DNA from: Saprospiraceae bacterium
GTDB lineage: Bacteria > Bacteroidota > Bacteroidia > Chitinophagales > Saprospiraceae
Assembly (NCBI GenBank): GCA_022448955.1
Contig: JAKVCU010000001.1
Location: 1 to 57,232 of the forward strand
DNA length: 57,232 nt
Reading direction: 5' to 3'
Shown piece by piece: positions 45,701 through 54,800 of the stretch. The notes under the pieces were generated by a model that was not told where the DNA came from, did no database searches, and saw only the letters and a list, made by a program, of their open reading frames with translations. The translations under genes were made by a program, and so were the position numbers. Each line of letters begins with the position of its first letter. Position 1 is the first letter of the stretch.

Positions 45701-47050
45701 CTTTTCTGTAACTCGGCTAGCACTCAGCATTACCTGCTTAGGGTTATTGACATCTATCCAAGATGATACCCCGATATTACAAGCATCAAAAACTAAGGTG
45801 ACAAAGGCATTATTAGGATTGTTTTCACGAAGCATGCTTCGCATATCTACATCACTAACACCTCCAATCGACTGATTGCGGAGTAATTCAAATTCATGAC
45901 AGGCAAAAGTAGATCTTGGTGCTTCTGGATTTTCTTTTGGTAATTCTACACCTGTACCTGCAAAATAGAAAAACACCATATCCTCTGTCTGGGCATTTTC
46001 TAAGGTATGGATGATTAAACCCGTTACTGCATCTTCTGTTGCTGCTTCATCAAATAGCGATTGAGTGTGTACTTCTATTTGATTGGCGGAAGCATATCCA
46101 TCTACCCAATTTTGTACTTTTCTAGCATCCGAGATCGTACTACTTAGCTTAGATATATTTGCATAATCGCCAATAGCGATGTAGGCAGCATATATTTTCT
46201 GATTGTTCTTTTGTTCTTCTCTTTTCTGTTCCTCTAGTTGTTGTTGTACTGGTTTAGGAACCGTAATCGTAAATACATCTCCTTCCACTTCTTTATCGTT
46301 TTCCACGAAAGTGGTAGGAAGATTACTAAATGATTGTACTGCTTTATCGTATTCCCCTTCATGGTAAGCTTTCATGCCTTTGCTGTAGGCAACCAGCGTC
46401 TGGAAGGTATCTTTATGACGTTCTTCTTTTCCTAGTTTTTCAAATTGATGATCAATCTTCTCAACCAACATTTGCAGACGATACTGTTGTCCTTTTTGAT
46501 CAGATCGAACAGCATCTGAGATGGCCTCACGTAGTTTATGAGCGGCCAAATCAGGCTTTAAGTAAGCCATAGCATGCCATTCTTGAATATCGCGTAGGTG
46601 ATCCCAAATGTAGTTACCGCCTTGAGGAATGTTGTTATAGTATTGCATCAAGAACTGCGCTAACTCATTCATCCGATGAGGTGCTTCTAGCTTGAATCGG
46701 TGTTCAAGGCAGTCCAACAGAGCTGTGCGAATAACTTCTGGCATTTCGAAGACTTCAGTGCCCACTTCTCTGACCAAAGGCGATAGCAACAAATCAGATA
46801 CCGCTATTCGATGAATACTCTGGGGATCACCATTTTCATTTTGGTATTTCTGGAAATTTAGCCACAGCTGATAAAGCAAATCTGGTGTAAGCACCACAGG
46901 GAATGCAGCATGACAGGCAAACAAGATGTGACCCTCGCCGTATTCTTTCCCCACAAATTGAGCAATGAACTGCTCTAATTTGCGCCAAGCAGGAAGCTTA
47001 GATTTTTCCGCGAGGAAATGGGATGATATGTGCTGCAAATAATCCATCAT
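42719..47050 (-). CDS. Dead-caspase/TIR-like/EAD11/amidase/winged-helix fusion effector
   Basis: A 1443-residue cytosolic fusion, last gene of the conflict operon. Residues 1-270 are helical (HILFACHAAFPVVLTPDLLY) with a Glu-rich linker. About 286-510 is a caspase-like fold with C424 (FDACNIG) but T366 where the catalytic His should be (FYFAGTG). About 625-735 is TIR-like (LFLAVSPWLI, PIFPILVQNC). About 735-812 resembles effector-associated domain 11. About 846-1045 is Amidase_3 with all ligands: H855, E876, H933 and catalytic E1008 (ILTENGFYNN). Winged helix at 1185-1255, beta-sandwich at 1265-1410, poly-Glu tail. It overlaps the vWA gene (ATGA). The effector is predicted to cut peptidoglycan. 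Confidence 0.88.
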   Translation of the reverse strand: MMDYLQHISSHFLAEKSKLPAWRKLEQFIAQFVGKEYGEGHILFACHAAFPVVLTPDLLYQLWLNFQKYQNENGDPQSIHRIAVSDLLLSPLVREVGTEVFEMPEVIRTALLDCLEHRFKLEAPHRMNELAQFLMQYYNNIPQGGNYIWDHLRDIQEWHAMAYLKPDLAAHKLREAISDAVRSDQKGQQYRLQMLVEKIDHQFEKLGKEERHKDTFQTLVAYSKGMKAYHEGEYDKAVQSFSNLPTTFVENDKEVEGDVFTITVPKPVQQQLEEQKREEQKNNQKIYAAYIAIGDYANISKLSSTISDARKVQNWVDGYASANQIEVHTQSLFDEAATEDAVTGLIIHTLENAQTEDMVFFYFAGTGVELPKENPEAPRSTFACHEFELLRNQSIGGVSDVDMRSMLRENNPNNAFVTLVFDACNIGVSSWIDVNNPKQVMLSASRVTEKSYELREGGIFTSALLKALEQSNGETSYQRLKEQIDQFVAGDFQQTTQVFGSELAIARKFLGIGTGIDLRTTELLLETNNGRDSKAESIEQFLDAYQFEPPQNINHLLTQVRDQQSLDQLSVLNISGGQQADLFERITSELVSPAIEYHHHNLETDFGGSNPFSKVQAQSNIQQQSNIGFANEPFELKSSLEDRIDAAHIIFLAVSPWLIRQMRLDPKIGELLEEAMMNRIPIFPILVQNCDWESTIIRRIGIFPDGRNAARKDDDFIPIYEEKLKSTLSIWQKAKVKNIKSLIAEGEWEDTFKEMNLIVASNTAKNNQLLQLEANFKTLRNRRNSATIADRAYQININRINASILSFIEELSIEDLFDVQITFEAEEGTYAETEAPEQETTGSKQQFLWCLDNGHGSFTSGKRSPIFDDGVTQFFEYEFNRDIVSRIMPQLDELGIAYFQVVPEVEIDDILKERVERANTKASDLPKLFVSVHCNAGPTSKGSEWADQRYSGVETWHAHASEEGKRIATIFQKYLVAETGFNDRGLKTNPSRDFYVLARTNMPAILTENGFYNNKEEALELMKDEVRQRIADAHVKAILEIERGIASVTEPEEVPEQAVETESNNPNWFTSKPYEIGLFSVSRKKRRETLLKLSKEHHYPLFELMESALSTEYEISYEGVFIFKEEGNEIFSGESRSNLEEEAKYFLDTVHQYLQWRYLLTVETTSEVISPEDYEIEFLETEEQKLKKATIKLLSERSDGLTISELSNQLALKSRKLLVATLNKLLEQQLIERYNQDQRSRNRLTDKGLQYAEFVQQNESENTSYSVKEWFDDIPHYVEEGELATFEIKVSNTSKKELYVNALVLWPDYSISNQFLPLGQLQAGEELYLSNHKQELISQQVIIDVKQWLGDTRESFKVRFKIFISTEPYETNGLNQLPLFGSQSYDTWHDIPYMLTAEDLAGELISVEVKKIEEDLSNFDSYLLLSKDELEEEIEEEEEEEEE

Positions 47051-48195
47051 TCAATCCCTTTTTTACCTCTTAATACATGTATTGCTTTCGCAAAACCAAT
47101 TTTATTAACTTCAAACATGGGCACCATTTCACTTAACATCTCTGCAGGCGTATCTATCCATCTACTTTTAGGGACAGGGTTAAGCCAGGCGGCATGGGAT
47201 AAATGGGGGAGAAGCTGCTCGATAAAGTCCCAATGCAATATGGTCCGATCTGCATCTTCTGTAGTAGTGGCTGCGCCAGCATCGCTAAAAAACAAGGCGT
47301 TGGTATAAGGTTTATTCAAGCCTTTAAATAAGTCTGCGAACTTGATAAAGGAGGTTCCATCTCTTTGGGTAAATACATAGTCTTCCGGTGCAGAACGATA
47401 GAAATAGACCTTCGTGTTGGCCTGGCCGCCACCTTTAAGTGCCGATCGCTCTAGCTGCTTACCCAAATGATGAAAGGCAATCATACTCGATCCGATATCA
47501 ATAAAAATGAGTAGTTGTAGTTTGTTTTCATATTTAGGTTGAAAGACTACATTTTCGAAAACTGCTTTCTTTGCTACCTTTTCAATGGTTGCAGTCATAT
47601 CCACTTCTTGGCTTTCGCCAACAGCAATTTTATTTCTTAAAAATCTCAGATTTTGCTTCATTTCCCTTTCGGAAATGGGGTGATAGTTGTTGGACATCAA
47701 AAATTGCTTGGTATAAGCCATCTTATGATCCTTTTGCTCTATGAGCTGATCATTCTGCGCAAACTGAATTTTTACTTCTTCTGTTACATATTGTGCCTGC
47801 TTCTTTTCCTCTTTTACGGCTTCTTCTAATCTTTCAGCATAGCTTCTTTGTGTATCAGGACCGCTATCATCGGGCCTTTCTTTTCTTTCTGGGGGTTTAT
47901 TTTCTGGTGTTTTTTTCTCTATTCTCTGTTGCTGTAATTGAATGTGTTGCAATTTTTTTCTCAGCAACTGTATCTCTCGTATTGCTTCTTTTTCGAATAA
48001 CCTCCTAAAGGCTTCTTCTTGATTCTCAGATTTTAACCATAAACGAGCACATAAGTCATAGACCTTTTCGGTATCTATTGGGTCATATCCCTTCTCAAAT
48101 GCCTCCTGCAAAAGCATATACTCGCCTAACCCTAGCTCAATGTCTAGTGCAGAACGAATATTTTGGAAGAATCTGAAAAGAAATTGATCTGTCAC
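47047..48195 (-). CDS. vWA (CoxE-like) protein of the MoxR-vWA module
   Basis: A 382-residue protein. Residues 1-220 are helical and charged with a Lys/Glu/Gln-rich linker. The C-terminal vWA domain starts at residue 227 with the metal site FIDIGSSM (D233; the DxSxS motif reads DxGxS, its first Ser replaced by Gly), YTNALFFSDAG supplying further ligands. vWA proteins pair with MoxR AAA+ ATPases as substrate or activation partners. Its stop overlaps the effector start, and it is preceded by the MoxR gene with a 140-bp spacer. Confidence 0.9.
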   Translation of the reverse strand: MTDQFLFRFFQNIRSALDIELGLGEYMLLQEAFEKGYDPIDTEKVYDLCARLWLKSENQEEAFRRLFEKEAIREIQLLRKKLQHIQLQQQRIEKKTPENKPPERKERPDDSGPDTQRSYAERLEEAVKEEKKQAQYVTEEVKIQFAQNDQLIEQKDHKMAYTKQFLMSNNYHPISEREMKQNLRFLRNKIAVGESQEVDMTATIEKVAKKAVFENVVFQPKYENKLQLLIFIDIGSSMIAFHHLGKQLERSALKGGGQANTKVYFYRSAPEDYVFTQRDGTSFIKFADLFKGLNKPYTNALFFSDAGAATTTEDADRTILHWDFIEQLLPHLSHAAWLNPVPKSRWIDTPAEMLSEMVPMFEVNKIGFAKAIHVLRGKKGIE

Positions 48196-48335
48196 TGTTT
48201 ATCAGTTAATAGTTAATAGTTGTCTCGAAGCCTTGCAGGATAAGAAGTAAATCTTGTTTACAGGTGGATTGGTACTAATTGTGTTGTTGTGGTTTATATA
48301 GACCATTAACAATTAACCAATAACCGTTAACTACA
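48196..48335. other. AT-rich spacer with GTTAA-type repeats inside the operon
   Basis: The 140-bp gap between the vWA and MoxR genes holds scattered imperfect inverted GTTAATAGTTAATAG/ATTAACAATTAACCAATAAC repeats. It is the only sizable gap in the operon, so an internal promoter or processing site is possible; no consensus promoter is evident. Confidence 0.3.
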
Positions 48336-49286
48336 TCACTTCTTCGCATGAAGCGTAAAGTCAGTTTTACTTTTTAATAGCGATTGATTGAATAAAATGT
48401 CGTCCGATTCTAATTTTTCTAGTATTTCTTTTTCATCGAAGGTATTTAAGATTTTCACCCAATCGATGAGTTCACTAGTGGCTACTTTTTTCTCTGTATT
48501 CGCCTCCTCTTGCATTTTTTGACGTAAGTCATAAAACTGTTTAATGGCTTCTTCTCTCACTTTTCCTGCTAATTCAGGAAAATTAGAGCTAATGATTTGA
48601 TCCATAATCGTTGGATTTGGAAAATCAATAAAATGGAATAAACAGCGACGCAAGAAAGCTGGAGGTAATTCTCTTTCATCATTACTGGTGATAAAGATGA
48701 TGGGTTTTTCCTCTGCTGTAATGACTTTGGAAAGTCCTTGTTTTTTTACTTCCTGTACCTCAAAACGAGTTTGGTCTAGCTCCAACAGTAAATCGTTGGG
48801 GAAGTCGATATCTGCTTTATCTACCTCATCAATCAGTAAAATGGCAGGTGCACCCTCTTTAGAAGCCATAAATGCCCTTCCTAGTTCCCCATATTGGATA
48901 TAATTTTCAGGACGGTCACTACGTTTTTCGATCTCCTGATTCTGCCCTTCTAGTTGGGCATCTCTTAATCTTTGGATATAATCGAATGTGTATAGTCCAT
49001 CCTTTGCCTTAGTCGTAGATTTGACGTTCCACTCAAAGTATTTTTGAGCATAATCATCGCCATACATTTCATAAGCTACGGCTTTCGCCAAACGGGTTTT
49101 TCCGCAGCCAGGCTCTCCTTTTAGCAATAAGGGACGACGAAGCAAACGCGCTAGTTTGACCGATTCGACCAAACGTTCGGAAGGATAATAAGGGGCAATC
49201 CTTTCCGGATGACCAAAACGATCCTTCGTTTCTACACTTTTGATTAAAGCTTCGCCGGTATAGGCTTTATCTATTCCTCCTGCCAT
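48336..49286 (-). CDS. MoxR-family AAA+ ATPase
   Basis: A 316-residue ATPase. Walker A is GEPGCGKT (57-64), Walker B LLIDEVDKAD (150-159), sensor 1 FITSNDEREL, and the FLRRCLF arginine finger region is intact. MoxR ATPases remodel or activate client complexes with vWA proteins; here the vWA partner lies next downstream. It overlaps the TIR-STAND gene start by 16 bp, indicating coupled translation. Catalytic residues suggest it is the energy-dependent step of the system. Confidence 0.95.
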   Translation of the reverse strand: MAGGIDKAYTGEALIKSVETKDRFGHPERIAPYYPSERLVESVKLARLLRRPLLLKGEPGCGKTRLAKAVAYEMYGDDYAQKYFEWNVKSTTKAKDGLYTFDYIQRLRDAQLEGQNQEIEKRSDRPENYIQYGELGRAFMASKEGAPAILLIDEVDKADIDFPNDLLLELDQTRFEVQEVKKQGLSKVITAEEKPIIFITSNDERELPPAFLRRCLFHFIDFPNPTIMDQIISSNFPELAGKVREEAIKQFYDLRQKMQEEANTEKKVATSELIDWVKILNTFDEKEILEKLESDDILFNQSLLKSKTDFTLHAKK

Positions 49287-50536
49287 AGGTCAGTAATTTT
49301 TTCGATGGTGCCAATTTGGTTATCTAATTCGGTGACTTCTAAAACCTTTTTAATGACATCTACCACAAACATAGTTGAAGTATCATCGGGTAGGATATCT
49401 GTTATTTTAGGTCTCAATTTTTTGGAAAAGTTTTTTAATTCTGGGTTAGAATCTCTTTTGAGAACGGTTACCCATTGTGATAAATCCTTTTTTAAAATAG
49501 GACTAATGGGCGTAAGCAATTGAACTAAAGACTCCAGATCTGTAGTATGCTCACTTGGTAAAAAATCCTCCACCTTATATTCATCCTGATTTTTTCGATC
49601 ATTAACAAAGATAAAAAAGTGATGAGGTGGAGCCTCTCCTTGATCTTTTATGAATTGATTCAATTCATGCCAAAACTTATTGATGGCCTTTAAAAAATTG
49701 GTACGATCAACATGAATGTCATTAAATTGAAGTACGATATTGGTAATCTTTAATTTATCGATAATTTTTTTGGCAATCGCCTTTGAACTAAGGGGAGCTC
49801 TGCCCAGTTCTAAGGTATCCTTTACTAAGGGCCAAATTTGATTTTCTGTTGGCGCATAATAGGGGAGTGGAAGGCGTTTCACATCAGCTTTAAAACCTTC
49901 AATATTGATGAAGGACCTTACCAATAATTCATGCCCACATTTGTTTGTTCCTCTTAATAGAAAAACATTGACGGTAGGAAATTTACCTCCAGAATCAGTG
50001 TAGAATTGATCAATCTCATTCTTCTGCTTCTCATAATTCAGATGATAAAAACTCTGTGCGATAGAGAAAGTGTTTTCTTGAACTACAGGCCCGGCTACTG
50101 ATCCCTCACTAAGCCGATCTAGGATATTATCTTTTTCTCTTCGAATATCCATAGCAATCTTTTTGATCGCTTTGGAAACATTGTCACTATCCTTAAGTGG
50201 ATCGCGATTAGATAGGATATCCTCATAGCCCGTATCCTCATAAAAGCATTCCTCCAATAATATGGGAAGGATATGAATTTGATTATTATTTTTTAAGCCA
50301 AATAACCAATCATCTAAATCGAGGTCCATGGCTTTTGATAGGTAATCATCACTAATGAGCGCTAGGACAATTTTACAATCCTTACAAGAAGATTTAATTT
50401 GATTTAAGGTACCATCTATTAAAATAGCAGTGGGAACCGCTCGCAAAGCCACTTTTAAGGTTTTGCGTAGGCTCTCCATCATATCCTTGTCATTAGGATG
50501 GTAAAGAAATGATATGCTCGCTATTTCGTTTGCCAA
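49271..50536 (-). CDS. TIR-like domain fused to degenerate STAND (iSTAND) NTPase
   Basis: A 421-residue protein. Residues 5-135 are a TIR-like domain (SISFLYHPNDKDMMESLRKT, KIVLALISDDYLSKAMDLDL). Residues about 155-400 match the inactive STAND architecture (HLNYEKQKNEIDQFY followed by VFLLRGTNKCGHELLVRSF): the P-loop position reads GTNKCGHE and lacks GK[ST]. It may act as a sensor/adaptor rather than an ATPase. One base separates it from the upstream caspase-TIR stop, so it is in the same transcript. Confidence 0.85.
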   Translation of the reverse strand: MANEIASISFLYHPNDKDMMESLRKTLKVALRAVPTAILIDGTLNQIKSSCKDCKIVLALISDDYLSKAMDLDLDDWLFGLKNNNQIHILPILLEECFYEDTGYEDILSNRDPLKDSDNVSKAIKKIAMDIRREKDNILDRLSEGSVAGPVVQENTFSIAQSFYHLNYEKQKNEIDQFYTDSGGKFPTVNVFLLRGTNKCGHELLVRSFINIEGFKADVKRLPLPYYAPTENQIWPLVKDTLELGRAPLSSKAIAKKIIDKLKITNIVLQFNDIHVDRTNFLKAINKFWHELNQFIKDQGEAPPHHFFIFVNDRKNQDEYKVEDFLPSEHTTDLESLVQLLTPISPILKKDLSQWVTVLKRDSNPELKNFSKKLRPKITDILPDDTSTMFVVDVIKKVLEVTELDNQIGTIEKITDLWQEE

Positions 50537-50537
50537 T

Positions 50538-51770
50538 TTATTTCTTCTTCGCTTTCTTGATGATCTTTCTTAAAACGCTAGTAAATGCTTCATCCATATT
50601 GTCCCAATCAGATACAGGGACTGGATCTGTTTCCTCATTTTTTCTTGGCTCTAAGGCCAAATCTGCCAAATCTTCATCAAATTCATACAAACAATGATTG
50701 ACTAAAATAGGCATAAAATCTTTATTCCGCCTAATGGCTTCTTTTTGAAGCTTTATCAGATCATCATTTGCCAAGTAATTGGAGCTTACCAGAGGAATGA
50801 CAATCTGTGCTTCTTCCAGGTTTTTTTGGAGCGATTGACTAATACTATCACCAGGAATAATATCATCTGCCGACCATTTTTCAAATAAACCACGATCAGC
50901 CAAGGTCTTTAGAAATTTATTAAAACCTTCATAATATTTGCGATCTGCAGGATCGTAAATGGTAAAAATCTTTGGTACGGCAGGGACTTGTTCGATGGTG
51001 TTTTTACAAAGGTGCCAAGGCGTAGAATCAACCACATTAAAAAGTGGTGTTTGTGTATAATTTTTGGCGGAAGCCTTCTCCGGAACAGCCTTTGCAATAT
51101 GCTGCATCACATCCATCACTGTGATAAATGGTGCATCCTCCATCCCTTCGCCACTTAGGATTTCAACCAGTGCTTCCGTGAACAGACTGAGGTTATCTTC
51201 ACTACCAGCAAGTGATTTTTGTTTTTCAGTGGAAGAGGCAATGATTACTTTTCCTGCTCCTTTGCCTAATGCTTGAGCAATTTCACCGGTAGCGGCTTCG
51301 ACTTTTCTTCTTGGACGAATAACTTTAGGCATTTTGAAGCCACCTGCATAGCAAGAATCAATCAAGATCAAGTTCCTTTTGGATGGAATAGCATCAATCT
51401 TTGACATAAAATCCTTACCTGAAACTAATGGTTGTTCTTCATCAAATTTATAGTCATTAGGGACAAAGAAATATTCAAAATTTCCATCTACTTGATAGCG
51501 GACACCATGCCCAGAAAAATAAACCAAAACAGTTGCATTTGGGCCGTACCCACTATTTTCTACCTTTTGCTTTAAGTCATCTAATGCTTGCAGTATACGA
51601 TCATGGCTAGCTTCCTTCTCTGTGAGTAGGATCACTTGGTCTTCTGGATAGCCAGCTTTGGTTTCATCTTTTAGGATCTTTGCAATCGCTTCCGCATCTG
51701 TAACGGTACCTTTTAAATCATTTCCGACTCCAATGATGAGCGCAAATCCTTTTTCAAATTTTGTCTCCAT
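50538..51770 (-). CDS. Caspase (peptidase C14) fused to TIR domain
   Basis: A 410-residue protein. Residues 8-235 form a metacaspase-like p20/p10 with an intact dyad: H88 in VLVYFSGHGVRY and C140 in LILIDSCYAGG. Residues 265-400 are a TIR domain (KIFTIYDPADRKYYEGFNKF, IVIPLVSSNYLAND). Where NAD-cleaving bacterial TIRs have a helix-C Glu after the SSNYLAND loop, the residues here are KLQKEAI, so catalysis is unsure and a scaffold role is as likely. Second gene of the operon. Confidence 0.92.
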   Translation of the reverse strand: METKFEKGFALIIGVGNDLKGTVTDAEAIAKILKDETKAGYPEDQVILLTEKEASHDRILQALDDLKQKVENSGYGPNATVLVYFSGHGVRYQVDGNFEYFFVPNDYKFDEEQPLVSGKDFMSKIDAIPSKRNLILIDSCYAGGFKMPKVIRPRRKVEAATGEIAQALGKGAGKVIIASSTEKQKSLAGSEDNLSLFTEALVEILSGEGMEDAPFITVMDVMQHIAKAVPEKASAKNYTQTPLFNVVDSTPWHLCKNTIEQVPAVPKIFTIYDPADRKYYEGFNKFLKTLADRGLFEKWSADDIIPGDSISQSLQKNLEEAQIVIPLVSSNYLANDDLIKLQKEAIRRNKDFMPILVNHCLYEFDEDLADLALEPRKNEETDPVPVSDWDNMDEAFTSVLRKIIKKAKKK

Positions 51771-51837
51771 GTGTTTTGGTTAACGGTGTAATAGTATAAC
51801 GGTACAATAGTGTAACGGTTAACCATTATACCAATTC

Positions 51838-54800
51838 CTATTGCTCAAATACGGCCTTACTCAAATCAGCTAATCCTTTAGGATCAACAAAGTAGCTGAT
51901 GTGATCGCAGGCAGTTATATATTCTTTTGGCACAAATTGACGGTTTTCTTTGCCTTTGATAGCTGCAATACTTTCAGAGCTTACTGCAATATCATTGGCC
52001 GCTTTAAAGACTGCCGCATCGAGCGCTGTATAAAGATTTCTACTATTAAAACGTTGTAACATACGTTGTAACAGGGTTTTTTGTTGCTCAGAAAATGCTG
52101 CGGAGATCAATTTTGTATTTCCTATAACGATAGAATAAGGAATACCCGGATCCGTACCATCATTTAATCCGTTCAGGAATTCTCCTCCAATTTCCATCTG
52201 CTTTAAGGTAATCGTGAGCTCATCCATTAACTTTCCTAAGAAAGAAAGTGGTATTAAGTAGGGCTGTAAGAAAGATGCACCTTGAATCGTTCTAGTCAAT
52301 AGGGTCATGGCTAATTCATAAACGCTAGTCCATGCTGAACCTGCGTTAGGCGTACCCACTTGTATTAAGCGAGAAACCACCTGATTACCACCCTCATTTT
52401 CAATAAAACAACGACTAACTAATCCGCCCATAGAGTGCGCAATGATCACTAATTCTTTACCATGATTTGGACCTAAGCCTACAGATGCTAAGCTTTCGCC
52501 TAAAAACTTACCATTATCCGCAATAGAAGTATTGAGGTTTTCGTAATCAAAGGTCAATATTAAATCATAATGCGCATAAGCAGATTTACCGTTTTCGTCA
52601 AGGATGTTTTTGACACTGGGTGCCATTTCTACTGTAGAACCAATAATGCCATGAATGAACAATAAGATTTTATCTGCCTTTTCCACTTCTGCTTTTAAGG
52701 TAGATTGATCTGTGTTATAATCCACTTTTTCTAGTGCTTCCCCTTCCACTTTCGTAAATGAGGGAATGGCTAGCTGTGGATAGGTATATTCATAACCAAA
52801 GAAGGGCAATACCTTTTTCTGGAAAAAAATCTTCAAAGAACCACCCAAACTCTTTTGGCCATCTGGCGTTGGATCAGGCAGTGTTTCTAATTCCATCTGC
52901 CCATTTGTAGAAATTGGACCTAATGGATAATAAAGCCCTGTTGCTATATCATAACCAAGGGGAAGTAGCACCTCATTTTCAGCTAAGGGCTGTTTTAGAT
53001 GTACTTTCAGTGGATTGGAAACATCAATAGCTGCTAATCCTTCTACATTTGATAATTCTAACACACTTGCTGGTGTAAAAGTAGGACTTCCGTCTGTAAT
53101 ATCTTGACGCTCCCAATTAGTTATTTCTTCTGGCAAACGATAAGCTGCGGCATCTGCTGATTTGGAATTATGTTCTGTTTCTAATCTAGCAATATCTTCA
53201 GAGCCTGTGATGGCTGCTGTCGCAGAAACACCTTTTGGCAACTCTATGCTGAGGCTATTTGCCAAAGTCACCGTTTGTTGTGCAGGAATGTCTACTCTAG
53301 CGTTAGGACGAGTTATTTTTAGCTCTAAATCAAATGTTCGCCAATCATCACTTCTATTCCCTTTTGGACGACGACCTACGACCTTTTGATTATTGGTTTT
53401 CATCGTATCCATTTCCAATTCAGGAACATTAAAGTTAGTGGTATCTATTTCCTTTTTAGAAACGAATATTTTGATGTACTCCGAAATTTCAGAAACACCC
53501 CAAGATAAGAGTGGATCGTAAATATTTAGACCAAGTGTTTTGGTTTCGTAATAATCTTCATCCTCATCTAGAGGGGTGTATAACATCCATGCTTCTTCTC
53601 CTGGCTCGAGCATTTGCATGGGTAAATAGCGATTGGTAATACCAAAGTTGGCTGTAAAATATAAGCCACTCACGTAATAACGACGACGGCTATTATTTTT
53701 TATAGATAAGCGGAAAGCAGGGTAAAGCCACTTTTCCTCTTCTGATTCTGCATCTTTATCGTATCCATAACGGAAAACACACTCCTCTTTCCAGTTTACC
53801 TCACTTGCTTTGTCCGTATCTTCAAAATAAAGTGCAGGATTATCAAGACGATATAGTTTGATTGCTATATCATTATCTGAGATACCCGATTTAGGATTAC
53901 TCAATTCTCTAGATTTATTCCACTGTCCTACTTGATCTGCTAGGTCCAAAAACTGTGCTGCTGAACCAGCGGAATAGCCTTCTATCCTTTTAAATAAAGG
54001 GCGATCATCACCCGGAAGTAATAAACGATAACTTCCTTGATACGCATGTATTAAAAAATCAGCTTCTTCTACCTCATCAACAGGAGCTAGGTAGGTATGC
54101 TTTGAGTTTTCCTTTTGTAGCTCTTTTTTAATATAGGTAATACCCTCTTTATCTGCATCAGGATGGATGCCAACCTTAATACCTTGAACTAGGACATCGG
54201 TAATAGCAGCTTTAAACACCTTGTTTTTATCTATATCATCTAGCCCTGTTAGTATGGAAAAACTTGCATGCACTGATTCAATCGCTACTTCAAAGTCTTG
54301 ATCTAATACAATAATCTTGATTTCTTTATTTTTCGATTTATCTCTTGGTAGACCTTGAATTTCACCCACATCGATGGTCCACATGTTGAGCTTTTTATCA
54401 AAGTTGATCGTATAATTAGAAGCGACAGCCGGCACGGCACCATCTAAGAACAACTTATTTTTATCATTGGGGTCTGTAGCATCCAGTTGAGGTGTTTGGC
54501 CACTTACGCGGTTGGCAATTCTAGTTTTTAGGGTATTGTTTAATTCTTTATAGCTGACATTACTGCCTAATTGCTCGAGGACTTCAATAAGGTTGTAGGT
54601 GAAAATACCTCTCTTTGCTCCCTTTATCATCGTCTCTTTTGCTGTTTGATTGGAGCGTGCTGCTGCAAATGCTATATGTTTTCCTCTAGGTGGAGTATAA
54701 GCAGGCGCTTCTGCTGTTCCGCCTTTTTTGTATTTATCAAAGCCTAAGAAATCTTCTAACTTAGTAGGTGTAAGATTGACTTCTGCCATTCTAGCCGTCA

